Below are positions 1 to 8,742 of a stretch of DNA of 64,000 nt, piece by piece. Position numbers and translations under genes: made by a program. The notes under the pieces were generated by a model. It was not told the DNA's origin, searched no databases, and saw only the letters and a list, made by a program, of their open reading frames with translations. Each line of letters begins with the position of its first letter. The first letter of the stretch is position 1. Source of the stretch: JAXGQD01 sp040766665 (GTDB taxonomy: Bacteria > Bacillota > Clostridia > Saccharofermentanales > Fastidiosipilaceae); contig JAXGQD010000003.1 of assembly GCA_040766665.1 (NCBI GenBank), positions 1 to 64,000 on the forward strand, written 5' to 3'.

Positions 1-129
1 CTTTTTTCGTTAATCCAAGCAGCTACGATTCTTAAATTGGATTTGCGTAAAAAGTGTCGTGAAATCCCGAAAGCGACGGATTTTTTGCTCAATAATTTCG
101 AGTCAAATTGGTTTAGCGTAATTTTTGCC
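1..129 (+). repeat. Dispersed repeat R1, copy a
   Basis: About 129 bp that recurs with roughly 80 percent identity (by eye) at 2868-2997. It opens with CTTTTTTCGTTAATCCAAG and closes with TTGGTTTAGCGTAATTTTTG, so the ends are imperfect inverted repeats of GTTAATCCAA/TTGGATTAGCG type. A shared core at about 40-70 includes GGATTTGCGTAAAAAGTGTC. A variant with the same end motifs is at 13767-13955. No reading frame. It may extend left of the window. The rest of the spacer, 130-269, is AT-rich and shows no recognised element. Confidence 0.8.
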
Positions 130-269
130 AAAATAAAAAAATAGATGAAAACCTAAGCCAATAATGAAAAGTCCTGACGGCTTTTAACACCAGAAAAATC
201 ACGAAAATTCGTCTAAAAATGCGATAAAGTTATTCAAGAGAAAACCCAATATTCAAATATACTTACCTC

Positions 270-1172
270 ATGAAAAGATACATTTCTCACATGAGTGCTC
301 TAAAATACTGGGATTTTCCGCTCGCTCAAAGTTACTTTGAACCAAAGTTTTCTCTAAATGGAACTGAGCAATTCACAGTAACCCATCGAAGTCAGCGTTT
401 CAGCCATAACAAAGTGCGATCTCATATCTGCTCTAGAGAGCTACCAAAAGGGAGTTTCACCCAAACAAATGGCATCGATGTCGTTTCTCCTTCATTGATG
501 TTTGTTCAATTAGCAACAGAACTAGATATTCATGAACTTATCATCTTAGGAAACTTGCTCTGCTCTCGACCCTATGGGCCATATTCAAAGCCTCAGTTAA
601 CTAAAACCAAGTTGCTAAATTATGTGAGAGCTGCAAGTGGACTGTCCGGCAGAAAAAAGGCACTGCGAGCACTTAATTATATTAACAACGATGCGTGTTC
701 AATTATGGAAGTCTTTCTGGCCATGTTCCTTAGCCTGCCGCATGCATTGGGTGGCCTTGGTCTTAAGGGTGGTATTTTTAATTATCGGCTTTCTCTTGAT
801 GATGAAGGTATCAACGCCTTAAAGAAGGACACATGTTTTATTGATTACTGTTTTCCCAAAGAAAAGATTGCATATGAATATCAAGGGGAGATACATAGTA
901 ACACCATTGACCAAGACTCTAGTCGCATCATGGCATTAACTAGGCAAAAGTTCACCGTCATTACCGTTACCAAATCTCAGTTATACGATCCAGGCAAACT
1001 ATCACAACTTCTTTTTCATTCTATTCAACTTCATAATGTTGAAAAAAGAACGCGTACGAAACGCAGAGAACTGTATTTACATAGAATTCGTGAGTTACTT
1101 CCATCTCAAGATAACAAACCCGTAAAAAGTGAAACTTTAGAAACAGTTACCCACCCTCTTGAATCAATTTGA
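270..1172 (+). CDS. Hypothetical protein with AbiEi-like layout and DUF559/Vsr-like C-terminus
   Basis: A 300-residue protein of a family I recognise only by layout. The middle has a Ser-Pro-x-x-Met-Phe-Val-Gln-x-Ala segment near residue 74 and a run ALRALNYINND near residue 131. The C-terminal part, about residues 195-250, holds CFPKEKIAYEYQGEIH followed by D..SR..AL and VITVTKSQL, which resembles the PD-(D/E)XK-type core of DUF559/Vsr-like proteins, with Glu in EYQGE as a possible metal ligand. No signal peptide or membrane segment. No good Shine-Dalgarno stands before the first ATG; the ATG at 291 (MSALKYW) is an alternative start. It is alone, lies between two R1 repeats and next to an IS256 element, and looks more AT-rich than the genes to its right, which suggests acquired DNA. 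The role is unknown; a defence or toxin-antitoxin function is only a guess. Confidence 0.6.
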   Translation: MKRYISHMSALKYWDFPLAQSYFEPKFSLNGTEQFTVTHRSQRFSHNKVRSHICSRELPKGSFTQTNGIDVVSPSLMFVQLATELDIHELIILGNLLCSRPYGPYSKPQLTKTKLLNYVRAASGLSGRKKALRALNYINNDACSIMEVFLAMFLSLPHALGGLGLKGGIFNYRLSLDDEGINALKKDTCFIDYCFPKEKIAYEYQGEIHSNTIDQDSSRIMALTRQKFTVITVTKSQLYDPGKLSQLLFHSIQLHNVEKRTRTKRRELYLHRIRELLPSQDNKPVKSETLETVTHPLESI

Positions 1173-1263
1173 ACAATTCCATCTCAGCAGAAGAATCCTC
1201 GAACAGAATAGACAAGCACCTGCTGTTCACCTAAATTACAACCCATTTTTTTGCTGTTGCTTA

Positions 1264-1381
1264 TGGAGTTGCTTGGGTCTGCTACGACTTCCACTGGGAT
1301 ATGGTCGTCGCGTTGCCTGGCTGGCGGCGACTCCACTCATGAAATTTGGTTGTCGCAGTGGTTGGCTGCGACTCCACTATT
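1264..1381 (-). repeat. Repeat R4 array (inverted relative to 19174-19251)
   Basis: Two clear and one degenerate unit of about 35-44 bp. The clear ones contain GTCGCGTTGCCTGGCTGG plus CGGCGACTCCACT, and GTTGGCTGCGACTCCACTAT. The reverse complement matches the paired 39-bp units at 19174-19251 and the single unit at 23479-23516. The spacer 1173-1448 holds nothing else recognisable. Confidence 0.65.
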
Positions 1382-1448
1382 GATATTCAGTTAGCTAGTT
1401 GAATCACTTATAATTTCGGCAAAATTTTCGGCAATCCAAGCTAGACTC

Positions 1449-2814
1449 AGTCAAGTCCATAAAGTGGTGTAAATTGATCCATTCAGTAACACCTCCGCTT
1501 TTACTTCGTTTCAATCATCTGATTTTTGTACGTTTGTCGGTTATTTAAATATTCTGTCATATCGAACACACGGTTTAGCATGGACCAACTTTCATGGTGA
1601 TCTAAAAGAATCGCTCCAAGTAAACGCTCTACTGAAGCGACATTGGGGAATATGCGAATCACTTTTTCTCTTCTGCGTAACTCCTGGTTTTCTCGCTCAA
1701 TAATGTTGGTGGTCCTAAGACTCTTGCGATACTTTTCAGGTAAGCACATGACATTCATGGCCTCGTCAAAACCCTCTTCCAGCGTCTGCATGGCTCTCGC
1801 AGAGATGTCTTTGTATTCCTCGACAATCTGATTCTTCTTGTCTCGTGCTGCGCTTAATGTTAATTCGTTAAACATCTCACTAAGTTCACTGGCTAGGCCC
1901 GCTTGGTAGCGTTTGGGAACATGGTTGACGATGTTTCTGCTGAAGTGGAACTGACAGCGCTGCCAACTGGCGTTTTGAAACACTTTCTTTATGGCGCTTA
2001 CCAAACCTTTATGGCTATCCGATGTCACCAGGTCAACCTGCTTTAAGCCTCTTTGCTTTAATCCCGTAAAGAAGCGCTCCCAGTGATACGCTGTTTCATT
2101 TTCACATACCTCAAATCCCAAGACCTCTTTACGACCATCGTTATTCATGCCGATGGCCATGAGCAAGCCTTTTGAGCGTATCCGGTGGTCCTCTCGGACC
2201 TTTACATACATCGCATCCGCCATAACAAAGGGATAGTCTCCTTCTAGAGGGCGGTTCTTAAAGCTTTCAACGTAAGGGTCTAATGCCTTGCACAGTTCGG
2301 ACACATTGGACTTGGAGAACTCCACACCACAGAGTTCTTTTGTAATCCTCTCAACATTTCGGGTGGCCACGCCATTGACCACCATTTCCATAAAGACCTC
2401 AATGAGTGCTTGTTCATTCCTTTGATAGTTTTCAAGCAAGGTCGTATGGAAGGCTTCGTTACGATGCCTAGGTACGGCCAAAGTGAGTTTTCCGATGCGG
2501 GTATTAACCTGTCGATGCCTCAGACCATTTCGGTAATCGCTTCGCTCTTCTTGCCGCTCATAGGGTTGTGCTCCTAATTTCTCTGTGGATTCCGTTAATA
2601 GAAATTGATTTAGGAGGTTTTCCATTAACTTCCCAAACGCTTCTTCGCGCCCCATTTTGAACAACTCTGTAAATTCGTCCATACCTAACGTAAAATGTAA
2701 TTGAGTCATGATCTTTCTCCCTTCGTCTGTACCACTGAATCTCGTTAATTCAAGTGTACCGAATGGAGGAGCTCATGGCTCCTTTTCTTTTTACACCACT
2801 ATATGGACTTAATC
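1449..2814 (-). mobile_element. Complete IS256-family insertion sequence with 8-bp target duplication
   Basis: A 1366-bp element. The 25-bp ends at 1449-1473 and 2790-2814 are inverted repeats matching at about 21 of 25 positions; the inner part AAGTCCATAAAGTGGTGTAA is nearly perfect (one mismatch). The outside bases are an exact direct repeat, CTAGACTC, at 1441-1448 and 2815-2822. An 8-bp duplication is typical of IS256-type transposition, so both boundaries are fixed to the base. The element carries one intact transposase gene and appears complete and possibly active. It landed in a spacer, not in a gene. Confidence 0.93.
1501..2709 (-). CDS. IS256-family (mutator-type) transposase
   Basis: 402 residues, the normal length for the family. 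The DDE triad can be placed at Asp165 (in FVMADAMYVK), Asp231 (in LVTSDSHKGL) and Glu338 (in NIIERENQELRRR). The Cys-x2-His pair of IS256 transposases is at C252/H255 (RCQFHF). The reading frame is unbroken. It cuts and joins the ends of its own element through a DDE mechanism. The ATG at 2709 is preceded by GGGAGAAAGATC, a plausible ribosome site. No accessory gene is carried. Confidence 0.95.
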   Translation of the reverse strand: MTQLHFTLGMDEFTELFKMGREEAFGKLMENLLNQFLLTESTEKLGAQPYERQEERSDYRNGLRHRQVNTRIGKLTLAVPRHRNEAFHTTLLENYQRNEQALIEVFMEMVVNGVATRNVERITKELCGVEFSKSNVSELCKALDPYVESFKNRPLEGDYPFVMADAMYVKVREDHRIRSKGLLMAIGMNNDGRKEVLGFEVCENETAYHWERFFTGLKQRGLKQVDLVTSDSHKGLVSAIKKVFQNASWQRCQFHFSRNIVNHVPKRYQAGLASELSEMFNELTLSAARDKKNQIVEEYKDISARAMQTLEEGFDEAMNVMCLPEKYRKSLRTTNIIERENQELRRREKVIRIFPNVASVERLLGAILLDHHESWSMLNRVFDMTEYLNNRQTYKNQMIETK

Positions 2815-2867
2815 CTAGACTCTCTCTAAATGGCAGAAAGTGAAGTCAGAAGCCAAAATTACCGTAA

Positions 2868-2997
2868 CTTTTTTCGCTAATCCAAACAGCCGAAAAGATA
2901 TATTTGGATTTGCGTAAAAAGTGTCGCGAAATCCCAAAAGTGACGGGTTTATAGCTCAAAAATTGCTACTCAAATTGGATTAGCGCAATTTTTGCCA
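2868..2997 (+). repeat. Dispersed repeat R1, copy b
   Basis: 130 bp in the same orientation as 1-129, with the same ends (CTTTTTTCGCTAATCC to GGATTAGCGCAATTTTTGCC) and the same GGATTTGCGTAAAAAGTGTC core. Together the copies bracket the orphan gene and the IS element. The remaining spacer, 2998-3187, becomes GC-rich and carries a short direct repeat of CCACTTCGACTT near 3001 and 3032. Confidence 0.8.
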
Positions 2998-3187
2998 CAC
3001 CACTTCGACTTACCACAAAGCCTGACGTAGATGCCACTTCGACTTGCCACCTCACCATCCCATCTCGCCGCCACTCCAACCTACACAAGCCCATATACGC
3101 GTAGCGGAGCAAAGTGGAGCGCAGCCCCGTCATTGCGCGATTGAAACACCGTCGCCCGCCGGGCGCAAAACTGCTAAAATGTGAGCC

Positions 3188-3736
3188 ATGTTTGAGAAGT
3201 TCAACCGGAAAATCGCCCGCAAAGGCCCAATCCGTAGCATCCTTGAAGGCGTGCTTATTTGTCTGCTATTTGTTGCTGTACGCCACGCTTTTAACCTCCT
3301 GCTACTACCGGCGCTTTTCCCGGAAGCGGTCGACGCGTCAGCCGCCGCAGCATCCACAGCCGCGAACACATTAGCTACAACGACAACCGCACACAGCACA
3401 ACGTCCATCAGCAACTTCTACATCGGCAGCCTTGCGGCGGTTTTGCTGGGTTTGGCGTTTTGGCTGGGGTTCCCGTATTTTGCCGTTTTTACGCTCATTG
3501 GTCTAATGCTCTCGCGCATTTCCGGCCTACATTTCACCTTGCTCGAAGGTGCGTCCTTCCCCAGTCTCATGGCTAATGTCTTAACCACAGCCAGTCAAGG
3601 TGGCGGTTTTCTTATAGGTGCAGTAATCGAATACGCGCTGCTTTTTTCTAGAAAAATGTCTGCTCTGCGTGGAAAAAACAGCTCACCCCCCGATACAGGA
3701 GATGAGCTACTTGATGATGAAATAGAAAATCGTTAG
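3188..3736 (+). CDS. Small membrane protein of unknown function
   Basis: 182 residues that I cannot assign to a family. Hydrophobic segments lie at about residues 18-45, 78-112 and 133-155, so three or four membrane passes. Between the first two is an Ala/Ser/Thr-rich stretch (about 48-75) of the kind seen in exposed linkers. The tail is charged (DELLDDEIENR). The ATG follows AAATGTGAGCC, a weak ribosome site, and I chose it because the cytoplasmic start MFEKFNRKIARK fits a positive-inside topology. No partner gene is evident: downstream lie tandem repeats and a convergent hydrolase gene. Confidence 0.55.
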   Translation: MFEKFNRKIARKGPIRSILEGVLICLLFVAVRHAFNLLLLPALFPEAVDASAAAASTAANTLATTTTAHSTTSISNFYIGSLAAVLLGLAFWLGFPYFAVFTLIGLMLSRISGLHFTLLEGASFPSLMANVLTTASQGGGFLIGAVIEYALLFSRKMSALRGKNSSPPDTGDELLDDEIENR

Positions 3737-3789
3737 GAACGGCGCAAATCAGCAGTGACCGATTAAAACAGAAATACAAAACCCAATAA

Positions 3790-3917
3790 AAAGCCCGGGC
3801 CTTAATTCCGGCAAGTAGAATCACGCTCGCCAAAGCCCGGGGCCTTAATTCCGGCAAGTGGAATCACGCTCGCCAATGCCCGGTGCCCTAATCCCGACAA
3901 GCGAAATCCCTGCAACC
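3790..3917 (+). repeat. Three tandem copies of a 42-43 bp unit
   Basis: Units at 3790-3831, 3832-3874 and 3875-3917. The first two are nearly identical (AAAGCCCGGGGCCTTAATTC then CGGCAAGTGGAATCACGCTC); the third is diverged. They are followed to 4000 by a degenerate CCCGAATCCCGAC-like low-complexity stretch. The array fills the spacer between two convergent genes. No terminator-like U-tract. Confidence 0.8.
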
Positions 3918-4002
3918 GAAACCTACATCAGAATCCCGCTAACCCAAGCCGACGCCCGACTCCCGACTACCCGAATCCCGACGCCCGAATCCCCGCTAAC
4001 CC

Positions 4003-4731
4003 CTACTTGATTAGCTTGGAAATCGCCTTGAATTCCGGCGTGCCCGCCTGTCCGAGCAGGTCGAACAAAGCGGTTTCGCTGACGCTGACGACGGCGCCCA
4101 TGGCGCGCATCGCTTCGATGGCGGTGTCGCGGGCAAAGGTTTTACGCGAGCAGACTGCATCGGCCAAGAGCTGGACGGCGTAACCAGCGGCGCAGAGGTC
4201 ACGCACGGTCTGCCACACACAGACGTGTGTTTCCATACCGCATACCAGGACGTGGGTAATGGCTTTTGCCTCTAATGCGGCCTGAACTTCCGGGGTCAGC
4301 GCGGTATAGGTGATTTTTTCAAACTTCTCATAAGTGGTTTCAGCTAAGGGTGACTCCAGCGGGGCGATGGTGGGGCCCAAACCCTTGGGGTACTGCTCGG
4401 TCACAAAAACCGGTAGATCCAAGATAGCAGCGGCCTGGAGCAGAATCTCACATTGCTGTGCCACTTCAGACCCGCCCGTCATTGCGGGCAAAAGGCGCTC
4501 CTGGACGTCAATCATGAGCAGGGCTGTGCCGGGTCTGGGCAGCTTGTACTCGTAGTAAGGCTCGGTCCAGTCAGCCGGAAACTGCAGTTCGGTGAAATCT
4601 TCTGCAACAGCGTAGGTGGAAGCAGGAGAGGCAGTAAACGTCCCGGCGGCCTGACTTGCGTCAGCTTCGGTATAAGCCGCGACTTCAGACGCAGCGTCCT
4701 GATTTGACGGGTTTTGATTGAGCTTTTCCAT
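4003..4731 (-). CDS. Isochorismatase-family cysteine hydrolase
   Basis: 242 residues. The hydrolase domain starts near residue 67 with TALLMIDVQERLLPAM (Asp of the catalytic triad), passes VFVTEQYPKGLG, and reaches VCGMETHVCVWQTVRDL (nucleophile Cys, near residue 168) and a closing LLADAVCSR. The triad Lys is probably in FEKITYTAL. The first 65 residues are an unusual acidic, Ala/Thr-rich extension that is not part of the family fold and has no signal-peptide character. The family hydrolyses C-N or C-O bonds in small amides and vinyl ethers; the substrate here cannot be told. Strong site AAGGAGATCCCC before the ATG. It stands alone, upstream of the repeat array and downstream of the exporter genes on the same strand. 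Confidence 0.85.
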   Translation of the reverse strand: MEKLNQNPSNQDAASEVAAYTEADASQAAGTFTASPASTYAVAEDFTELQFPADWTEPYYEYKLPRPGTALLMIDVQERLLPAMTGGSEVAQQCEILLQAAAILDLPVFVTEQYPKGLGPTIAPLESPLAETTYEKFEKITYTALTPEVQAALEAKAITHVLVCGMETHVCVWQTVRDLCAAGYAVQLLADAVCSRKTFARDTAIEAMRAMGAVVSVSETALFDLLGQAGTPEFKAISKLIK

Positions 4732-4801
4732 GGGGATCTCCTTTTGCCACTAATTTTGCCATAAAACTTGTCAGCAAGATGAACACAAATCCGCTGACGG
4801 C

Positions 4802-6547
4802 TTATTCGCTGATACGACGCAGGGTGCGCGGCGTGATTTTGACGACGAGGAAGCTCATGATGGCGATTTGCAGCAGCATGGCAAGGACGCCGGTGATGAA
4901 GACCACGTAAAAGTTGCCATCGCTGAAGCTTTCGGCCAGGAGCATGGCGCCGATGGTGAGGCCGGCCAGCACCAGACTGCCGAACATTTCGATGAGCATG
5001 TTGTAGTTTTGCTTAGCGGCTTGTTGTTCGTTGGCCCAGTTTAGTTTGGGCATGGCCATGTCGGCGACTAAACCCAGTAGGTTGACCATGAGGACAGCCA
5101 GGAAAATCAGCACCAACAGTGGGATGAGCAGGCGCAGTTGCAGGTTGAGGGCAATTTGGATGGCGGCCATCAGGATGACGGGTGAGACGAGTGAGAAAAG
5201 GACAGCGACCAAGTATTTTGCCAATATCTGCTTACTAAAAGAATAAGGGTAGAGCTTCATCAGATAAGCGCCTGTGCCTTCGCGGGAAATAGCCCCTGCG
5301 GCGATGCCGTTAGTCCCCGAGAGGAAGAGCATCATACCGACGGTGATCATCATGATTAAGACGCCGGCGGCGGTAAAGGCCTGCTCGTTTTGGAAGAGGG
5401 CTGCAGTAGCAGCACGCATGTCGGCCAGGTTCATGCCGGAAGAGCTGAAACCGATGTAGGTCGGGACCAGGAAGAGCACGGGCATGAGGAAGCACATCAG
5501 AATGTTATTGGAGAAAAAGGCCGGGGTGCGCATCAGCACACGCACTTCTTTTTTGACAAAGTTACTGAAGCGGCCGGAGCTGCCCGAAAGCGCGGCGGTC
5601 TCGCGGCTGTCGAGCACACGGTTGCGCGAGGTGGAGGCACCGACGGACATGACGCCTTTGAAGTAAACCTTTTGAGCCACGAAAAGCAGTAAGGCGCCCC
5701 AGACCAGAGTAGCGGCGATAAAGGCCAGACCGTAGAGCCAGCCCTGCAGACTCGCGCTATTGCTCAGCCATTGTGTGGCAAAATCCGAGCCCAAGAACAG
5801 CCAGTTGATTTTTGCGACATTTTCCGCGGTGGATTGACTGATGGTGGGAAGCCCGCCACCTGCGTTCATGCCGGGATTGACCGACATATTCAGGGCAAAA
5901 GAAATCCCGAAGGCGGCCAACATGATAATAATCGTGGACACGACCGTGAAGCGATCCTTGTTTTTAAAGAAGCGGGTAAAACGCATCAGCAGCATAATCA
6001 CAATCGTCACCAGAGCTAAAGCAAGGAAAGGCAGGAGCAGAATGACAACGATCAAGGCTAGGTAGAAAAGCACAGTTTGACCGGAGTAGATGCCGAAAGC
6101 AATCATGAAGGGCAAAAAGAAAGCCCCCAAGGTCATGTATTCGTAGGACATCACCTGCAAATAACGTGCCGCGATGATTTCCGCCGGTCGGAAGGGCATG
6201 CTGAGCAGGGTCTCCGTGTTGTTAGTGTGGTAAAAGGCGGTCACCACATAGACAAAACCAAAAATGACGGCTGTCAGACAGATGGAGGGCACCACAAACT
6301 GCGGGATCGAGGACGCCGAACCCGAAGCAATCGCGGCTTTGGTCATGGAGGCGCCGATGTAGAAGCTGATGCCGCCGACATAAACGGCTAGGAGCAGGTA
6401 AAGCAGGAGCATGCCGACTTTTTTGGCGACGCTGCTCCCGAGGCTAGCCTGTTTTTTCTTTCTTTTGCCCAGGATGCCGCCCGAGCCAAAGGAAAAGTCG
6501 CCGCCTTTGATCAGCAGCTTAGTCAGTAAAAAGATGCGTTGCAGCAT
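4802..6547 (-). CDS. ABC-2-type transporter, permease subunit
   Basis: 581 residues, strongly hydrophobic, with about ten or more predicted membrane segments in two groups (roughly residues 50-310 and 345-575) separated by a polar section with SRNRVLDSRETAAL. It partners the ATPase that ends 4 bases upstream, so the two form one exporter transcription unit. The layout (long N-terminal polar part, then ABC-2-like helices) fits exporters of the YhaP/NatB kind found in Bacillota. The cargo is unknown; antimicrobial efflux, ion or peptide export are all possible. Start ATG at 6547 is preceded by AAGGGAAGTGAGCCC, inside the end of the ATPase gene. Confidence 0.8.
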   Translation of the reverse strand: MLQRIFLLTKLLIKGGDFSFGSGGILGKRKKKQASLGSSVAKKVGMLLLYLLLAVYVGGISFYIGASMTKAAIASGSASSIPQFVVPSICLTAVIFGFVYVVTAFYHTNNTETLLSMPFRPAEIIAARYLQVMSYEYMTLGAFFLPFMIAFGIYSGQTVLFYLALIVVILLLPFLALALVTIVIMLLMRFTRFFKNKDRFTVVSTIIIMLAAFGISFALNMSVNPGMNAGGGLPTISQSTAENVAKINWLFLGSDFATQWLSNSASLQGWLYGLAFIAATLVWGALLLFVAQKVYFKGVMSVGASTSRNRVLDSRETAALSGSSGRFSNFVKKEVRVLMRTPAFFSNNILMCFLMPVLFLVPTYIGFSSSGMNLADMRAATAALFQNEQAFTAAGVLIMMITVGMMLFLSGTNGIAAGAISREGTGAYLMKLYPYSFSKQILAKYLVAVLFSLVSPVILMAAIQIALNLQLRLLIPLLVLIFLAVLMVNLLGLVADMAMPKLNWANEQQAAKQNYNMLIEMFGSLVLAGLTIGAMLLAESFSDGNFYVVFITGVLAMLLQIAIMSFLVVKITPRTLRRISE

Positions 6548-6551
6548 GGGC

Positions 6552-7316
6552 TCACTTCCCTTCTAAGCTGTATTCCGCCGCATTTTGGATCTCGCTCTCC
6601 GCGCCGACCAGCTTGAGGAAGATGGTTTCGAGGGAACTGTCGCCCTGTTGGTTTTTCAGTTCGGCGATGCTGCCGCAGAAGAGGATTTTGCCGTTATCAA
6701 TAATCGCGACACGGTCACAGACCTTCTCGGCCACTTCGAGTACGTGGGTGGAAAAAATCACCGTCTTTCCTGCATCGGCGTGGTGGCGCATCATGTTTTT
6801 CAGGATAAAGGAGGCTTGGGGATCCAAACCGGTCATCGGCTCATCAAGAATCCAAACCGGGGGATTGTGCAGCAGGGCACCCATCAGCACGATCTTCTGG
6901 CGCATACCGTGAGAGTAGCTCTGAATCTTGTCACCCAGGGCTTTTTCCATTTCAAACTCTTTGGCCAGGGCGAGTATGCGTTCCTGGCGCTGTTCGCTCG
7001 GGACCAAATAGATATCGGCCATGAACTTGAGATATTCCGTCCCCTTCAGGCGCAGAAAAACGTTGGGGTCATCGGAGACGAAGCCGAACTGGAACTTCGC
7101 TTCCAGGGGATTCTTGATGATGTCGAAACCGTTGATGTTGATGCTACCGCTCGTCGGTTCCAAAATACCGGTGAGCATTTTGAGCGTCGTGGTTTTACCG
7201 GCGCCGTTAGGGCCCAGAAAACCGAAGATCTCGCCGTCGCGCACTTCGAGGTTGATGTGGTCGACCGCCAGGGTTTCTTGATTATAGGATTTGCTGACGT
7301 CTGTGATTGTAATCAT
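6552..7316 (-). CDS. ABC transporter ATP-binding subunit (exporter type)
   Basis: 254 residues, one nucleotide-binding domain. Walker A is GPNGAGKTT near residue 36, the signature is a variant YSHGMRQK near 138, Walker B is VWILDEPMTGLD near 158, and the switch His is in STHVLE near 190. Such single-domain ATPases pair with ABC-2 permeases, here the next gene at 4802-6547. ATG with AAGAAGGATGTTCA upstream. The pair lies downstream of pheA but is separated from it by a terminator at 7527-7557. Confidence 0.93.
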   Translation of the reverse strand: MITITDVSKSYNQETLAVDHINLEVRDGEIFGFLGPNGAGKTTTLKMLTGILEPTSGSININGFDIIKNPLEAKFQFGFVSDDPNVFLRLKGTEYLKFMADIYLVPSEQRQERILALAKEFEMEKALGDKIQSYSHGMRQKIVLMGALLHNPPVWILDEPMTGLDPQASFILKNMMRHHADAGKTVIFSTHVLEVAEKVCDRVAIIDNGKILFCGSIAELKNQQGDSSLETIFLKLVGAESEIQNAAEYSLEGK

Positions 7317-7526
7317 TGAACATCCTTCTTTCTAATTCGGAAGCGTGGGGCTTCCCGGCAGGCTTTTACCCAGCAGATTGGCAAAAGCCTCAGGTCCGCT
7401 CTTTTCTGAGCGATACCAATCAGTTTGTCATTCTACCACCGATGTTTTGCCAGTCAAACTGTTTTAGGCTGAAAAGCCGAATAATTAATGCATTTTTAAC
7501 AGTTACACAAACAGTTGAGCAAACGG

Positions 7527-7557
7527 CAAAAGAGGCGCGCTGCTTAGGCACACCTCT
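7527..7557 (-). terminator. Intrinsic terminator of pheA
   Basis: On the minus strand AGAGGTGTGC (7557-7548) pairs with GCGCGCCTCT (7540-7531), ten pairs including two G-U, loop of seven, then TTTTG. It lies 30 bases after the repaired pheA stop at 7587 and would fall inside the unrepaired reading frame, which supports the repaired reading. Confidence 0.7.
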
Positions 7558-7586
7558 GTTCAAGATTGGGGCTTGTGGCTTTTTCC

Positions 7587-8742
7587 CTAAATATCCGAGA
7601 CGTACCAGCCCAGAAACTTCAACACGGACTGCTCGTGAGCCAGCTGGTACAGGCTTGCAGGGCTTTGGCCGTTTTCGGAGTCTCCACATCGATATAAAAG
7701 GAGTACTGCCAGGGGCTTCGGGCACAGGCAGGGACTGAATCTTGCTCAGATTCAGCTCCAAATCGGAAAACATGGCCAGCATTTTCGCGAGGCTACCGGC
7801 CTGGTGACTGAGCCGCACAATCAGGCTGAGCTTGTTGGCCGTGTCCAAGATCACCGGCTTGCGTGCCACCGCGATAAAACGGGTTTGATTCTTGGCGGCG
7901 TTATTGATGTCACGCGAAATCACTTCCAAACCGTTATTCAAGGCAGCGGCTTCCGAAGCAATCGCGGCCACTTGGCGGTCTTGGAGATGTGCCACTCGCT
8001 CTGCGGCAAAAGCCGTGTTCAAAAGCTCTTCGCTCTTCCAGCCCATGCCCTTGATGACCGTCGAGCACTGAGCCAAAGCCTGCGGGTGCGAGAGCACGGT
8101 GCGGACATCACCCAGGCGCGTACCGGGTAAACCGGCTAAGCAATGCTGAATTTCCACCGATTTCGTGGCAATGATGTAGAGATTATGTTTGTCCAAGAGG
8201 GCATAGACGTCATCGACAGTACCTGCAGTAGAGTTTTCCAAGGGCAGAACACAAACGTCCACCATCTCCTCAACCACCGCGCGGCAAGCCGCTTCAAAGG
8301 TGCGTGTCGGCATCAAACTGGCTTGCGGGAAGAGCGCTTCCGCCGCTTCACCGGCATAGGAGGCGGCATTGCCCTGTACAGCGACAACTTTATAAGCGGG
8401 CATTTGTGCGGCGGCCAGGGCGATGGTTTCACCCGGCTCCCAAATCTTGGCTTCGTTCAGGGTCAGGCGGTACTGTTCTTCGCGCGACATGCGCATCAGG
8501 GTCTCCAGTACGGCCCGGGTCGCTGCCAGATTGTCCTCCGAGTATTCATCACGTAGCTTCATCAGCTTGGCAATTTCCTGTTTGGGATCCAATACTTCCA
8601 AGCCTGCTTCGTGTTTTTTCTGATAAATCGCCTGCGTCAGTTCCTGGCGGCGCACGACCTCATCCAAAATGCGCTTATCCAGTTCAGCGATCTCTGCGCG
8701 TAGCTCATCCAAAGAGGCTACGACTTTCTTTTCCTTTTTCAT
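7587..8742 (-). CDS. pheA: Bifunctional chorismate mutase/prephenate dehydratase, C-terminus frameshifted twice
   Basis: Converts chorismate to prephenate and then phenylpyruvate for phenylalanine. Residues 8-90 are an AroQ-type chorismate mutase helix bundle, about 117-295 the dehydratase with ENSTAGTV (169-176) and the catalytic TRF motif (287-289), followed by an ACT domain for feedback control. In the ACT domain the frame breaks twice: a run of four G at 7712-7715 (plus strand) appears one base short, and one base is missing near 7633. Inserting one base at each restores WQYSFYIDVETPK and then QSVLKFLGWYVSDI with stop at 7587, giving about 385 residues, the usual P-protein length. Without repair the frame runs in unrelated sequence to 7420, through a terminator. 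Start ATG 8742 has GAAGGA six bases upstream. Either a sequencing error or a recent loss of feedback control. Confidence 0.9.

Noticed and set aside
1159..1383. 74-codon frame after the orphan gene
   Set aside because: Covers R4 repeats, overlaps the end of the previous gene, no ribosome site.
4732..4801. Possible terminator of the exporter operon (GTCAGC/GCTGAC)
   Set aside because: Only six pairs with a 17-base loop and a weak T-run; too poor to call.
6585..7319. 244-codon open frame on the plus strand
   Set aside because: It is the antisense shadow of the ABC ATPase gene, which has all catalytic motifs; the shadow frame has none.
7420..7586. C-terminal 55 residues of the unrepaired pheA frame
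   Set aside because: They contain a terminator hairpin and no family similarity, while the repaired frame ends naturally at 7587.
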